Shown: positions 9,164 through 17,152 of the stretch, piece after piece
Layout: every line of letters starts with the position of its first letter
Position numbering within the stretch: position 1 is the stretch's first letter
DNA from: Belnapia arida
Lineage (GTDB): Bacteria; Pseudomonadota; Alphaproteobacteria; Acetobacterales; Acetobacteraceae
Reading direction: 5' to 3'
NCBI RefSeq assembly: GCF_016773205.1
Contig: NZ_JAETWB010000026.1
Location: forward strand, 1-64,000
Length of the DNA: 64,000 nucleotides
Position numbers and translations under genes: made by a program
Notes under the pieces: generated by a model
Told to the model about the DNA's origin: nothing
Database searches by the model: none
What the model saw: only the letters and a program-made list of their open reading frames with translations

Positions 9164-9257
9164 ATAAGTGGTGCGCCCCGCACAGATGCAGCATCGCAGC
9201 GAGATCTACGGCGCCTTCTCATTATAGCAATCATGTATCGCTGCCATAGGCACCGCC

Positions 9258-10985
9258 TCACGCCATCCACAACTCCGCCCGCTCATAAATGCTGGTGAAC
9301 TGCTCCGGCTCGGTCATCGAGCGCCCCATCGCCATGATGAGCGCCACAGCCGCGTCAATCTTCTGCTCCGGCCGCGCCTTGGTCGGGTACAGGTTGCCCC
9401 GCCGGTCAGGCTTGCCGACGACGTTGCCGATGCACCACTCCAGCACCGGGTTGCCGTCATGCTGGAGGCGGCCCGAGCGCGTGGCAGCATCAAGCTCGAT
9501 GATCGCCGGCGAGAAGTTCGCCGTGGTCGAGCGGAACTCCACCATCTCGATGTCCTGCGCTCGAAGTCGCTGCGCCAGCTGCGTCGATTGCCAGGGGTCA
9601 TAGCCGACACTGACGATGCGAAAGCGGCGGCTGAGCTCCAGGATGTCGTCCTCGATGACCTGGAAGTCGGTCTCGTTGCCCGGCGTCAGCACGAGATGCT
9701 CAGCCGCTGCCCAGCCGGGGTAGGAGGCATTGCGCGCCTCCAGCACCGCCTCCTCGTTCAGGTAGCAGCGGGCAAAGGCGGCATAGGTCGTCTTGCCCGT
9801 CTCGCGGCAGGTCTGCGGGAACACGATGGCCAGCGCCGCCAGATCAGTGCGGCTGGCGAGATCGAGGCCGAGATGGCACTCTTGGCCCTCGAAGTCCTCC
9901 AGCCGCAGCTCGGGGCTGCAGCACGCCTGCCAGGCGCGCATGGAGAACAGCGCCTCGTCGGCGCCGGACCAGATGTTGAGGTGTCGCGTCCGGGCTGCGG
10001 TCTCCTGGGCCAGGTTGTTCCGTGCCTGCCGCATGATGGCGCGGATCGCGTCGGGCTGAACCGCTTGCCCCCAGCTCGGGTTGGCCTTGATCCAGGTTGC
10101 CTCGTCCCAAGGGTCGTCCTCCAGGTCAGCGGCATAGATCAGGGTGAACAGCCGCTCGTCCTCCTGCGCGCCCTCCAGCACCCGGACGCCATAGTCCCAG
10201 AGCTGCTTGCCGATGCCCGTGGTGTTGCCGGTCGCCGTGCTGATGGACAGCAGCAGCGGGTGCCGTCGCTTGCCCATGGCGGTCAGCAGCACGTCATAGA
10301 CCTCGGAGGTCTTGTGGGAGGCGATCTCGTCGCAGACCGCCACCTGCACGTTCAACCCGTCTAGCGCCTTGGCGTCAGAGGAGACCGGCGCGAACTTGGA
10401 GGCAGTCGCCTCCTGGTACAAGGCGTTGGCCCCGACCCCGACGCCGAAAGCCTGGCGGAAGGCGCCGGTCTTCCTGACCATCTGCTGCGCGGCATCGAAC
10501 AGGATCCGGGCCTGATCTCGCGTCACCGCCGCGGCATAGCCCTCAGCGCCCCCCTCACCCTCGACGAAGGTCAGGTAGAGCGCGATCGGGGCGGCCAGGG
10601 TGGTCTTGCCGTTGCCGCGGGGGACGAAGACCACTGCCTGGCGGAACCGGCGTGTCGTGGTGCCGCGCTCGACGAAGCCGAAGAGGTTGGCGAAGACCAG
10701 CTTCTGCCACGGCATGAGCCGAAGCGGCTGCCCGGCCTCCGGACCCTTGATGTTCGGCATCTGGCCGGCGAACAGCAGGGCTGCCTCGACCAGATCGGGC
10801 CGGAAGGCCCAGGCCCCCTCCCCTGCCTCAGCAGCCGCCTTGTCCCGCAGGAAGCGCGCGCAGGCGAGCACCGCCAGCCGCCCGGCCGGGATGGCACCAC
10901 CCACCACTGCCTCGGCATAGGCGACGGCCTCAGCGACGCCCTGCGGGGCACCTACGGCCCTGTTAGCCAGCACTCTTGCCGCCAT
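9258..10985 (-). CDS. terL: phage terminase large subunit
   Basis: This 575-residue protein is a packaging motor of the Terminase_1 type. It has an N-terminal ATPase with Walker A VPRGNGKTT (residues 121-129) and Walker B VQVAVCDE (about 213-220). The C-terminal RNase H-like nuclease shows LGLDLASRTDLAAL, VSVGYDPWQSTQL and KIDAAVALIMAMG carrying the metal-binding aspartates. TerL pumps DNA into proheads and cuts concatemers. Length and motifs look intact. It overlaps the 3' end of terS by 23 nt, as in a translationally coupled packaging operon. Downstream, where a portal gene would be expected, phage sequence stops at once and a dehydrogenase gene begins. It therefore probably has no capsid to serve locally. 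Confidence 0.93.
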   Translation of the reverse strand: MAARVLANRAVGAPQGVAEAVAYAEAVVGGAIPAGRLAVLACARFLRDKAAAEAGEGAWAFRPDLVEAALLFAGQMPNIKGPEAGQPLRLMPWQKLVFANLFGFVERGTTTRRFRQAVVFVPRGNGKTTLAAPIALYLTFVEGEGGAEGYAAAVTRDQARILFDAAQQMVRKTGAFRQAFGVGVGANALYQEATASKFAPVSSDAKALDGLNVQVAVCDEIASHKTSEVYDVLLTAMGKRRHPLLLSISTATGNTTGIGKQLWDYGVRVLEGAQEDERLFTLIYAADLEDDPWDEATWIKANPSWGQAVQPDAIRAIMRQARNNLAQETAARTRHLNIWSGADEALFSMRAWQACCSPELRLEDFEGQECHLGLDLASRTDLAALAIVFPQTCRETGKTTYAAFARCYLNEEAVLEARNASYPGWAAAEHLVLTPGNETDFQVIEDDILELSRRFRIVSVGYDPWQSTQLAQRLRAQDIEMVEFRSTTANFSPAIIELDAATRSGRLQHDGNPVLEWCIGNVVGKPDRRGNLYPTKARPEQKIDAAVALIMAMGRSMTEPEQFTSIYERAELWMA

Positions 10986-11475
10986 GGATCACCTTCAGCT
11001 GGCTCCAGGGGGACTGCTCCTCAACCGGCTCCTGAGCGCCAGCAGCCAACCTGGGCCGGGCTGCCGGCGAGAAGCCGAGCTCCGAGGCGGCCTTGATCAT
11101 CAGCGCCGCCGCCCGGTTCATGATGCCGATATAGGGCGACTGCACCGGCGTGCCGTCCCGGGTCTTGGTCAACAGCGGCAGGCTGGTGTTTTGGTCCAGC
11201 TGCGCCTGCATGGTGGCCGCGGTGCGGTAGCGCGCCTCGGCCTCGACCCAGATGGCCAGCAGGCCGCGGTCGATCTGCTTCAGGACGCCGCGCGGCGCGT
11301 GCTTGATGGCGTAGCGCCACCCAGCTTGCTGCGCCTCGGTCATCCAGGCCGGCGGCTCGGGCAACAGGTCGCCGGTGGCCTCGGGTTCACCGACGCGATC
11401 CCGGCCGTGGCGGGTGGCGTTCAGGGTGCCGCGCAGCTTGTGCAGCTCGGTCGGCACGGGCTTGCGGCCGCGCAT
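10963..11475 (-). CDS. terS: phage terminase small subunit, P27 family
   Basis: The 170-residue protein begins MRGRKPVPTELHKLRGTLNA, the characteristic opening of P27-type small terminases. It continues with a helical region (AWMTEAQQAGWRYAIKHAPR, then GVLKQIDRGLLAIWVEAEAR) and ends with a basic tail. TerS recognises the packaging start on phage DNA and loads TerL. It overlaps terL (23 nt) and follows the methyltransferase gene with one base between them, giving a packed packaging operon. The length is normal for the family. Adjacent HNH and terL genes support the call, since HNH-TerS-TerL is a common order in long-tailed phages. Confidence 0.9.
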   Translation of the reverse strand: MRGRKPVPTELHKLRGTLNATRHGRDRVGEPEATGDLLPEPPAWMTEAQQAGWRYAIKHAPRGVLKQIDRGLLAIWVEAEARYRTAATMQAQLDQNTSLPLLTKTRDGTPVQSPYIGIMNRAAALMIKAASELGFSPAARPRLAAGAQEPVEEQSPWSQLKVIHGGKSAG

Positions 11476-11476
11476 C

Positions 11477-12721
11477 TCAGGCGGCCTCGGCGGTCGGGAA
11501 CAAAAGGCCGTCGCCCTCGCGCACGGCTTGCTGGCCGGTGAACGCCTGCCAGCGGGTCACGGCGACGTCGACATAGGCCGGCGACAGCTCGATGGCGTGG
11601 CAGGCGCGACCGGTCATCTCGGCCGCGATCAGGGTGGTGCCCGAGCCGCCGAAAGGTTCATAGACCGCCTGGCCGGGGCTGGAGTTGTTCTCGATCGGCC
11701 GGCGCATGCACTCGACCGGCTTCTGCGTGCCGTGGACCGTCTCCGCGTCCTGGCCACGGCTGGCGATCTGCCAGAGGGTGGTCTGCTTGCGGCCGCCGGC
11801 CCAATGGCCGCCAGCAGCCTTGCGGACAGCATACCAGCAGGGTTCGTGCTGCCAGTGGTAGTGCCCACGGCCGAGCACCAGCCGGTCCTTGGCCCAGACG
11901 ATCTGGGCGCGGATCTCGAAGTCGCAGGCGGTGAGGCTCTCGGCGACAGCGGCGGCGTGGAGGGCACCGTGCCAGACATAGGCGACCTCGCCGGGGAACA
12001 GCGCCCAGGCTGCTCGCCAGTCGGCCCGGTCGTCATTGGCCACGGCTCCGATGCGGCGGGTGGTGCTGAGGCCAGCGCGGTTGCGCCAGGCGGGGTCGTA
12101 CTCGACACCATAGGGCGGGTCGGTGACCATGAGGTGCGGCCGGACGCCGCCCAGAGCGGCCTCGACGGCCTCCGGGGTGGTACTGTCGCCACAGACCAGC
12201 CGATGCCGCCCGAGCAGCCATACGTCGCCGGGGTGGGTTACCGGCTCGGCAGGGGCCTTCGGCACGGCGTCCGGGTCGGTGAGGCCGGCGGTGCCCTCCA
12301 CCAGCAGCGAGGTGAGCTCGCCCTCGCTGAAGCCGATCAGGGACAGGTCGGCGCCCATGCCGCGGAGATCAGCTAGCTCTATCCGCAGCAGCGCCTCGTC
12401 CCAGCCGGCGTTCAGGGCAAGCTTGTTGTCGGCGAGCACATAGGCGCGCTTCTGAGCGTCGCTCCAGCCGCGGGCGACCATGACCGGCACCTCAGGGAGG
12501 CCGAGCTGCCGTGCGGCGAGGACGCGGCCGTGGCCGGCGATGATGCCGCCCTCCTCGTCGACCAGCGCCGGGGTCGTCCAGCCCCACTCGCGGATGCTGG
12601 CGGCAATCTGGGCCACCTGCGCGTCGCTGTGGGTGCGGGCGTTCCGAGCGTAGGGGATGAGACTGCCAATGGACCGGCGCTCGACGGCGTCAGCGGGCCA
12701 GGTCTGGGCGATGTGGCTCAT
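11477..12721 (-). CDS. ParB-like domain fused to a DNA methyltransferase
   Basis: The 414-residue protein has an N-terminal ParB/sulfiredoxin-like domain (IPYARNARTHSDAQVAQIAA, GIIAGHGRVLAARQLGLPEV). The C-terminal adenine- or cytosine-N4 methyltransferase has motif IV TDPPYGVEYD before motif I EPFGGSGTTLIAAE, the beta-class order. Phages use such fusions for DNA modification or protection from restriction. Both motifs are intact, so activity is likely. A TTG codon at 12751 would add ten residues, but ATG 12721 begins the conserved sequence. No cognate restriction endonuclease is present unless the neighbouring HNH protein acts as one; its position beside terS suggests a packaging role instead. 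Confidence 0.88.
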   Translation of the reverse strand: MSHIAQTWPADAVERRSIGSLIPYARNARTHSDAQVAQIAASIREWGWTTPALVDEEGGIIAGHGRVLAARQLGLPEVPVMVARGWSDAQKRAYVLADNKLALNAGWDEALLRIELADLRGMGADLSLIGFSEGELTSLLVEGTAGLTDPDAVPKAPAEPVTHPGDVWLLGRHRLVCGDSTTPEAVEAALGGVRPHLMVTDPPYGVEYDPAWRNRAGLSTTRRIGAVANDDRADWRAAWALFPGEVAYVWHGALHAAAVAESLTACDFEIRAQIVWAKDRLVLGRGHYHWQHEPCWYAVRKAAGGHWAGGRKQTTLWQIASRGQDAETVHGTQKPVECMRRPIENNSSPGQAVYEPFGGSGTTLIAAEMTGRACHAIELSPAYVDVAVTRWQAFTGQQAVREGDGLLFPTAEAA

Positions 12722-12831
12722 AACGGCCCCGATCAGTAATTTCGCAAGCAAAGAAATTCAGCGGGGGCTCGGTCCGAGCGCCCAAGGTCGGCGACTTGTT
12801 CACCCCCCCTCCCCCATCACGCTCAGCGCCC

Positions 12832-13155
12832 TCATCGTCGCGCATCCACCCCGTCGCGCTGTGACTCACGTCGGTGGCACGGCACACAAATCGGCGCCAA
12901 CCAGCGTCGGTCGAGCCGCAGCGGGTCATGGATGCCGTGGAACCCGCGCATGTGGTGCACCTCGGTAGCAGCGGTGACGCGACCGGCGGCCTGGCACATC
13001 CGACACAGTGGCTCGTCGGTCAGGACCCGCAGACGCAGACGCCGCCAGTCTCCGCCATACCCGCGCGCCGCACTGCTGGCGCTGTTGTCGCGTCGGAAGC
13101 CGGAGGCCGATGGCCTCCAAGCTTCAGAGCGGTGCAGCGGTGAGCGAAGAGGCAT
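12832..13155 (-). CDS. phage HNH endonuclease
   Basis: The 107-residue protein shows the HNH core: a CRMC pair, EVHHMRGF, then LAPICVPCHRRES, so two zinc-knuckle cysteine pairs flank the catalytic HH. Small HNH proteins next to terminase genes assist cleavage at packaging sites in many phages. I chose ATG 13155 (MPLRSPLHRSEAW). A longer in-frame version starts at 13203, but its extra residues are not family-like. It is separated from the methyltransferase gene by about 110 bp and lies in the same orientation. Confidence 0.8.
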   Translation of the reverse strand: MPLRSPLHRSEAWRPSASGFRRDNSASSAARGYGGDWRRLRLRVLTDEPLCRMCQAAGRVTAATEVHHMRGFHGIHDPLRLDRRWLAPICVPCHRRESQRDGVDARR

Positions 13156-13309
13156 AGCGGCGTCCTCGGGACGAAGCGTCCCAAACCAAGTGGCGCACGG
13201 CAACTATGCGCGCCACGACTACCAGGAACAATAACCTTCCGTTTCGCTCTACTTCGAAAGCCTTCGCTTTCCGCCTTGAGCATCGACGTAGAAGGGAACT
13301 GCAGCACGT

Positions 13310-13323
13310 GATGCATGTGCATC
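13310..13323. promoter_or_regulatory. GATGCA-TG-TGCATC inverted repeat
   Basis: A perfect 6-bp inverted repeat with a 2-bp centre lies just after the stop codon of the 350-residue hypothetical gene and before the HNH gene, both on the minus strand. It could be an operator or half of a processing hairpin. It is short, and its function is unknown. Confidence 0.22.
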
Positions 13324-13331
13324 AACGCAGT

Positions 13332-14384
13332 TCATTCAACCGACAGAAATCCAGTGAATACACGCTTTTTGCCCGCTGACTCAAACGAGATGATGGCTAA
13401 CGGATCGCAAGGAATCAAAACTGTGCCATGCCCATACTTCCAATGATAGATTCGCTGGCCTTCTTCCACACCGATTGGGGAAACAACTGCATCCCATTTT
13501 ACGTCGGGGCTGCAATCTTCAGGCCAACATTCTAGCCTTGGAAGCCCAAGGAACGCTGGAAGTTGGGCCAGCTGCTCCTCCTGTACTGTCCACATATCTG
13601 GTAGCGAATGCTGCATAGCTTCGTCTTGGAACATGGCTGCTTGGTTATAGCGCAGTATCTGTAGCGCGTAATGGAGGGCGCGGTCTTCACCATCGCATAT
13701 GCGCTTCAGCAATGCGTTTGCGATAGCCACCCTTCGGCGGCCATTCATGGAACTGTCACAAATTCCCAGGGTGGGCGTCCCTACGATAATCCTCCAGAGT
13801 TCATGAAACGCGGCCGCCTCAAACTCGCATGGAGCGATAGCACGTGCGGCCTCGTACGCAAGCGTTTCTGCCTGCAACTTGGCTTTGGCTTTTGCGTCAC
13901 TATAAGCAGCGAACGCTTTCCAATAAGCATCTAACTGCTGCCTCCGTCGACCGTTTTCCTCCTCAGCAAACTCAATCAAGATCCCTAGGGTCGGCAAGGA
14001 CTTCAGTTTGCGTGCACGCAGCCCTATCAACCTGACTATATCTGCACTGAAGCAACCAAGTTCCTCACCTGCAGCCAGTGCAAAAGCTTCCCCGTTAACG
14101 CGAGCACTTGGAAAGAGGCCAACCAGGTAGCGGGCGATGTGAGCCGCATAGGCCTGTCGGATCCCAAGCTCGGACGCATCCTGTTGAACGCGCAGCCACT
14201 CCTCGAGCGCCGCAAGCTCTGCTTCGGCGTCGCTTCTCGACCAGGAATCGTCGAGCTCATCAAGCTTTGGAGTCCACGGTTTGTTCGTCGTCGCCGACCA
14301 ATATTTTAGCTCACAGGAGGCGAAGGTCGGCTGGGGAGCTGCCTCTGCCTCGACAGCCTTCGCCTTGGTCGTAGCCCTAGCCAT
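13332..14384 (-). CDS. hypothetical protein in the phage-like element
   Basis: I do not recognise a family for this 350-residue protein. It has a lysine/alanine-rich N terminus (MARATTKAKAVEAEAAPQPT), long helical stretches (YWKAFAAYSDAKAKAKLQAE) and a C-terminal beta-rich part (IYHWKYGHGTVLIP, FESAGKKRVFTGFLSVE) that may form a small barrel. There is no signal peptide or membrane segment. Its base composition is visibly lower in GC than its neighbours, suggesting a separate origin. It shares orientation with the replication-type HTH gene upstream (start 9 bp from that gene's stop) and with the HNH gene downstream. It may be a phage accessory or moron gene. Confidence 0.6.
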   Translation of the reverse strand: MARATTKAKAVEAEAAPQPTFASCELKYWSATTNKPWTPKLDELDDSWSRSDAEAELAALEEWLRVQQDASELGIRQAYAAHIARYLVGLFPSARVNGEAFALAAGEELGCFSADIVRLIGLRARKLKSLPTLGILIEFAEEENGRRRQQLDAYWKAFAAYSDAKAKAKLQAETLAYEAARAIAPCEFEAAAFHELWRIIVGTPTLGICDSSMNGRRRVAIANALLKRICDGEDRALHYALQILRYNQAAMFQDEAMQHSLPDMWTVQEEQLAQLPAFLGLPRLECWPEDCSPDVKWDAVVSPIGVEEGQRIYHWKYGHGTVLIPCDPLAIISFESAGKKRVFTGFLSVE

Positions 14385-14393
14385 CGGGGCCTC

Positions 14394-15083
14394 CTAGATG
14401 TTGAGCGGGCTTGATACCGGTCGCGGGGGGCTCTTCTTTTTCCCCTCCCACCTGCTGCGAGCACGCGCAGCGTCAGCGCAGCGTGCGCCAGCAGCACGGT
14501 ACGGTTTCCCTTCGTTTTCACTACGGGAACCTCCCTGTTCGGGGCGTCCAGCAGCGCCTTCTGGCGGCACCGTAGAGCGCCCGCTGGAGGCGTTGTGAGA
14601 CGCCCGCTGTTGGCGCTGTGGCGCGCCATCTGCGGGCATCACCAGCGCGTAGACCGTGCTGCTACGCGGGCCACCATCACGGACGCGGGCGACTAACCCA
14701 CGCTCCTCGAGACACGCCAGCGCACGGCGAACGGAGCGGCGCTCCATACGGGTGAGGCTGGCGATGGTCTGCTGCGCCGGCCAGGCACCTCCGCGCTCGG
14801 CGTTGAAGTGCTCGGCCAAAGTAGCTGCGGCAGCCACCTCGGCGAGTGTCGGACGCGGCTGGGCTGCGATCACCGCGCGCAGCCACGCAAAGCGCTCTCC
14901 AACGTTCATGGCCGCAGGCAGCGCTTGCCGGCATCGAATGCGACGGTATACTTTGAGCCCACGGAGCGGACGCCATTCAGCCTTGTATTCATGCGCGGCC
15001 GCCTCCTCGCGGCCAGGACTGCCGGCATCAACCGGCGCGGCTTGCGATGGGGCCTGCCAGGGCCGCCATCTGCAATCTTCCAA
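14394..15083 (-). CDS. helix-turn-helix phage replication-type protein
   Basis: The recognisable core begins near residue 59 (MNVGERFAWLRAVIAAQPRP) and carries a winged helix-turn-helix: WPAQQTIASLTRMERRSVRR, ALACLEERGLVARV. This matches the DNA-binding domain of phage and plasmid replication initiators. A basic, low-complexity C terminus follows (ARSRWEGKKKSPPRPVS). The preceding 58 residues are unlike the family, so translation may start at ATG 14909 instead, giving 171 residues. Its place between the excisionase-like gene and the packaging genes fits an early replication gene. No helicase loader gene is visible next to it. Confidence 0.6.
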   Translation of the reverse strand: MEDCRWRPWQAPSQAAPVDAGSPGREEAAAHEYKAEWRPLRGLKVYRRIRCRQALPAAMNVGERFAWLRAVIAAQPRPTLAEVAAAATLAEHFNAERGGAWPAQQTIASLTRMERRSVRRALACLEERGLVARVRDGGPRSSTVYALVMPADGAPQRQQRASHNASSGRSTVPPEGAAGRPEQGGSRSENEGKPYRAAGARCADAARARSRWEGKKKSPPRPVSSPLNI

Positions 15084-15168
15084 AGGTTTTCGGATTCAGA
15101 GGGGCAGAACACGGCGCCGGTCGTTAAGGCCAGACGCTGTTCGGGTCGCCGCTCGCAGTCTGCCGGTC

Positions 15169-15600
15169 TTACCCGAGCTCTCGGCTGTGAGCAGCTTCAT
15201 ACGCTTCGATGTCTTGAAGACGGTACAGCACGCGGCCACCGATCTTCAGGTACCGTGGACCGGTCTTCTCCCATCGCCATCGCTCCAGGGTGCGTGGCGA
15301 CATGCTCCAGCGGCGGCTCAGCTGCACCTGGTTCAGGTGGGAGAGAATAATTTGTGGCAGCGCGTCCGGCTGCGACAGCGCACTGGTTCCTTGGAGTTGA
15401 TGTGTTCGCCAGGATGCGCTGTCCCACTCGCTCGGAGAGAGAAGCGGCGTTGCCTCGGACCGGTAGCCGGCACCAGCGCCTGGCGTGGTTGGTATCTGTG
15501 CTCTTGGAATTGTCATTGCACTACCTTCGCCCAGCGTTCGGAGCGGCTCTGCTAGCCGGGCCGGATTAGAGAAATAGAACGTCGATTCGCTATTCGCCAT
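15169..15600 (-). CDS. AlpA/excisionase-like helix-turn-helix protein
   Basis: The C-terminal half of this 143-residue protein is a MerR-like winged helix typical of AlpA and excisionase proteins: LSRRWSMSPRTLERWRWEKT, then GPRYLKIGGRVLYRLQDIEA and YEAAH. Such proteins activate excision or early gene expression in prophages and satellites. The N-terminal 80 residues are unusual for the family, which is normally 60-90 residues long, so translation may begin further in. It lies between the Xre repressor and the replication-type gene, all on the minus strand, as in satellite control regions. Confidence 0.65.
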   Translation of the reverse strand: MANSESTFYFSNPARLAEPLRTLGEGSAMTIPRAQIPTTPGAGAGYRSEATPLLSPSEWDSASWRTHQLQGTSALSQPDALPQIILSHLNQVQLSRRWSMSPRTLERWRWEKTGPRYLKIGGRVLYRLQDIEAYEAAHSRELG

Positions 15601-15797
15601 TGTAGGTGGGCATCCAGCAGGGGCAAGTGAAAACTGACGTAGGCGAAGGCGCTGAGAGCGCAGTTCAACCTTCGCTCTGCCCCCCTTTGGAGCGGCGCTG
15701 GTCCGATCAAGCTATCGATAGCGCATCGGTCGAAGCGTCAACTCGTATCTGCTGTCTCTCGCATCCTCAACGGCTGCCAAGTAGTCTGATAAAACGC

Positions 15798-16154
15798 TTA
15801 TCGACTGCCCTGTTGCTTTGGGCGTTTCTGGCTACGACATGCTTTACGAAACGAACGAAACGCGCTCGCAACCGCGTCCGCGTCCCAAACATTTTGCCGC
15901 ACTTCCTCAGGAATCTTGCCCGCCAACACAAACAGGTAATCCACGTCGAGCTTTGTCGCCTTGGCAAGTTCTCGGATCAAACTGTCGGAGGTCGGCCGAC
16001 GGCGGTCGTGCTCGATATCGTTCAGGTACGGCGCCGATATAGCACCACTTCCATCCTCTTTCATGACCATCGATGCGAGGTCTTTCTGGGTGACCCCGAT
16101 CTGCCTTCTGGCATTGGCGATCGCTTGTCCGAAGGTGACCGCCTGCGATGACAT
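15798..16154 (-). CDS. Xre-family repressor of the element
   Basis: The 118-residue protein has an N-terminal Xre helix-turn-helix (FGQAIANARRQIGVTQKDLA, ISAPYLNDIEHDRRRPTSDS) and a shorter C-terminal tail that may dimerise (LDVDYLFVLAGKIPEEVRQN). It is the first gene on the minus-strand side of the divergent control region and faces the DUF2924-recombinase module. It is therefore the likely switch repressor for integration and early genes. It lacks a LexA-like peptidase domain, so induction would need an antirepressor or another signal. Repeats at 16228-16314 are candidate binding sites. Confidence 0.75.
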   Translation of the reverse strand: MSSQAVTFGQAIANARRQIGVTQKDLASMVMKEDGSGAISAPYLNDIEHDRRRPTSDSLIRELAKATKLDVDYLFVLAGKIPEEVRQNVWDADAVASAFRSFRKACRSQKRPKQQGSR

Positions 16155-16227
16155 ATCGGTTCGCGCTCTCTAGAAGTCTTGCACCGGCGGTGCTCAACCG
16201 GTCGCCGGCGCACCCTCCAACGGTCGC

Positions 16228-16314
16228 TTAGCCGCCAGCTAATCCGGCTAAACCCCCGCTAATCCGGTATGAACGGATAGAGCGCGCTTGCCAATATTCT
16301 TGACCCATTTGGCA
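16228..16314. promoter_or_regulatory. divergent control region with direct and inverted repeats
   Basis: In the 288-bp gap between the Xre gene (start 16154) and the plus-strand module, GCTAATCCGG occurs at 16238-16247 and 16258-16267, spaced 20 bp or about two helical turns. TTAGCC (16228-16233) pairs with GGCTAA (16246-16251). TGCCAA (16289-16294) pairs with TTGGCA (16309-16314) and encloses a TTGACC that could be a -35 box for rightward transcription. The layout suits cooperative binding of the Xre repressor. Assignment is by position and symmetry only. Confidence 0.45.
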
Positions 16315-16442
16315 GATTCAGGCTGTTGTGGCACCCAGGAAAGAAGGGGGCGGATTCGCGCTATTACCTTTGTTTTCCTTGGGGTTCGTGGCCAACAGCT
16401 TGTGGCTGTACTTCCTCCAAAGGACCTTGATCCTAGTCAACC

Positions 16443-16661
16443 ATGTTGACCGCGCTCCTCGGCTCCCAGCTTTCACCCCACCTCCGCGAGGTCTGCGACG
16501 TTCTCGCAACTGGCCTCCTGCGGCTCCGGCGGCGCACTGCCGAAGATATCGCCCGTGACGCCGCACAGCCCGGTGCCCAGGGAGAGAGTTCGCTACACTT
16601 CCGCGCCGACCAGAGCATGCATGCGAACCGGACCAACCGGAGACCCGCATGCCCCGCATAG
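16443..16661 (+). CDS. small hypothetical protein preceding DUF2924
   Basis: This 72-residue frame (MLTALLGSQLSPHLREVCDV, then LATGLLRLRRRTAEDIARDA, ending SLHFRADQSMHANRTNRR) overlaps the DUF2924 start by 13 nt. I recall similar short, basic, uncharacterised proteins ahead of DUF2924-recombinase pairs in other alphaproteobacteria, but cannot confirm this here. The second DUF2924 start site (GGAGA) lies inside it, implying translational coupling. No known domain is visible. It could be a recombination directionality factor or a leader for the recombinase operon; both are guesses. Confidence 0.5.
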   Translation: MLTALLGSQLSPHLREVCDVLATGLLRLRRRTAEDIARDAAQPGAQGESSLHFRADQSMHANRTNRRPACPA

Positions 16662-17152
16662 CCACCCAAAAGCCTGCACAGGCGCCGGCGCCGACCATCG
16701 CTGCCATCCCGCCAGCGGACGTCCTCGGCCGTCTGGCAGCCCTGCAGGTCGCGCCTATCACCCGTCTTAAGCAGCAATGGCGCGAGCTCTACGGCAAGGA
16801 ACCACCCCCCTTCAACCGGGCCTACATCCAGAGCCGCCTAGCCTACCGCATCCAGGAGCTGGCCTATGGCGGCCTGAAGCCCGAGACCCGGGCACGGCTG
16901 GAGGCGCTTGGCGAGCAGCTCGATGGCGGCAACGTCGTCCTCCGCCGCATCCGTGCTGACAGCCGGCCGCTGCCTGGAACACGGCTCATCCGCGAGTACG
17001 ACGGCGTCCAGCACGTGGTCACCATCCGCGCCGACGACTTTGAGTACGAGGGCCGCCCCTACCGGTCCCTCTCGGCCATCGCCCGGCACATCACCGGCAC
17101 ACGCTGGAACGGCTGGACCTTCTTCGGGCTGAAGGGGAGGCCAAGCGTATGA
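16649..17152 (+). CDS. DUF2924-domain protein
   Basis: The 167-residue protein shows the DUF2924 pattern: LKQQWRELYGKEPPPFNRAY, LAYRIQELAYGGLKPETRA, a central LPGTRLIREYDGVQHVVTIR strand region, and the end YEGRPYRSLSAIARHITGTR WNGWTFFGL. The latter half resembles DNA-binding segments of phage regulatory proteins. DUF2924 genes are almost always followed by a large serine recombinase, and here the two overlap by four bases (ATGA). It is probably an accessory factor for recombination or its control; biochemical function is unknown. Start ATG 16649 has GGAGA upstream. Confidence 0.82.
   Translation: MPRIATQKPAQAPAPTIAAIPPADVLGRLAALQVAPITRLKQQWRELYGKEPPPFNRAYIQSRLAYRIQELAYGGLKPETRARLEALGEQLDGGNVVLRRIRADSRPLPGTRLIREYDGVQHVVTIRADDFEYEGRPYRSLSAIARHITGTRWNGWTFFGLKGRPSV

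Noticed and set aside
11477-13155. restriction-modification system formed by the methyltransferase and the HNH protein
   Set aside because: The HNH protein is small and lies next to terS, matching phage packaging nucleases; no target-recognition domain is visible.
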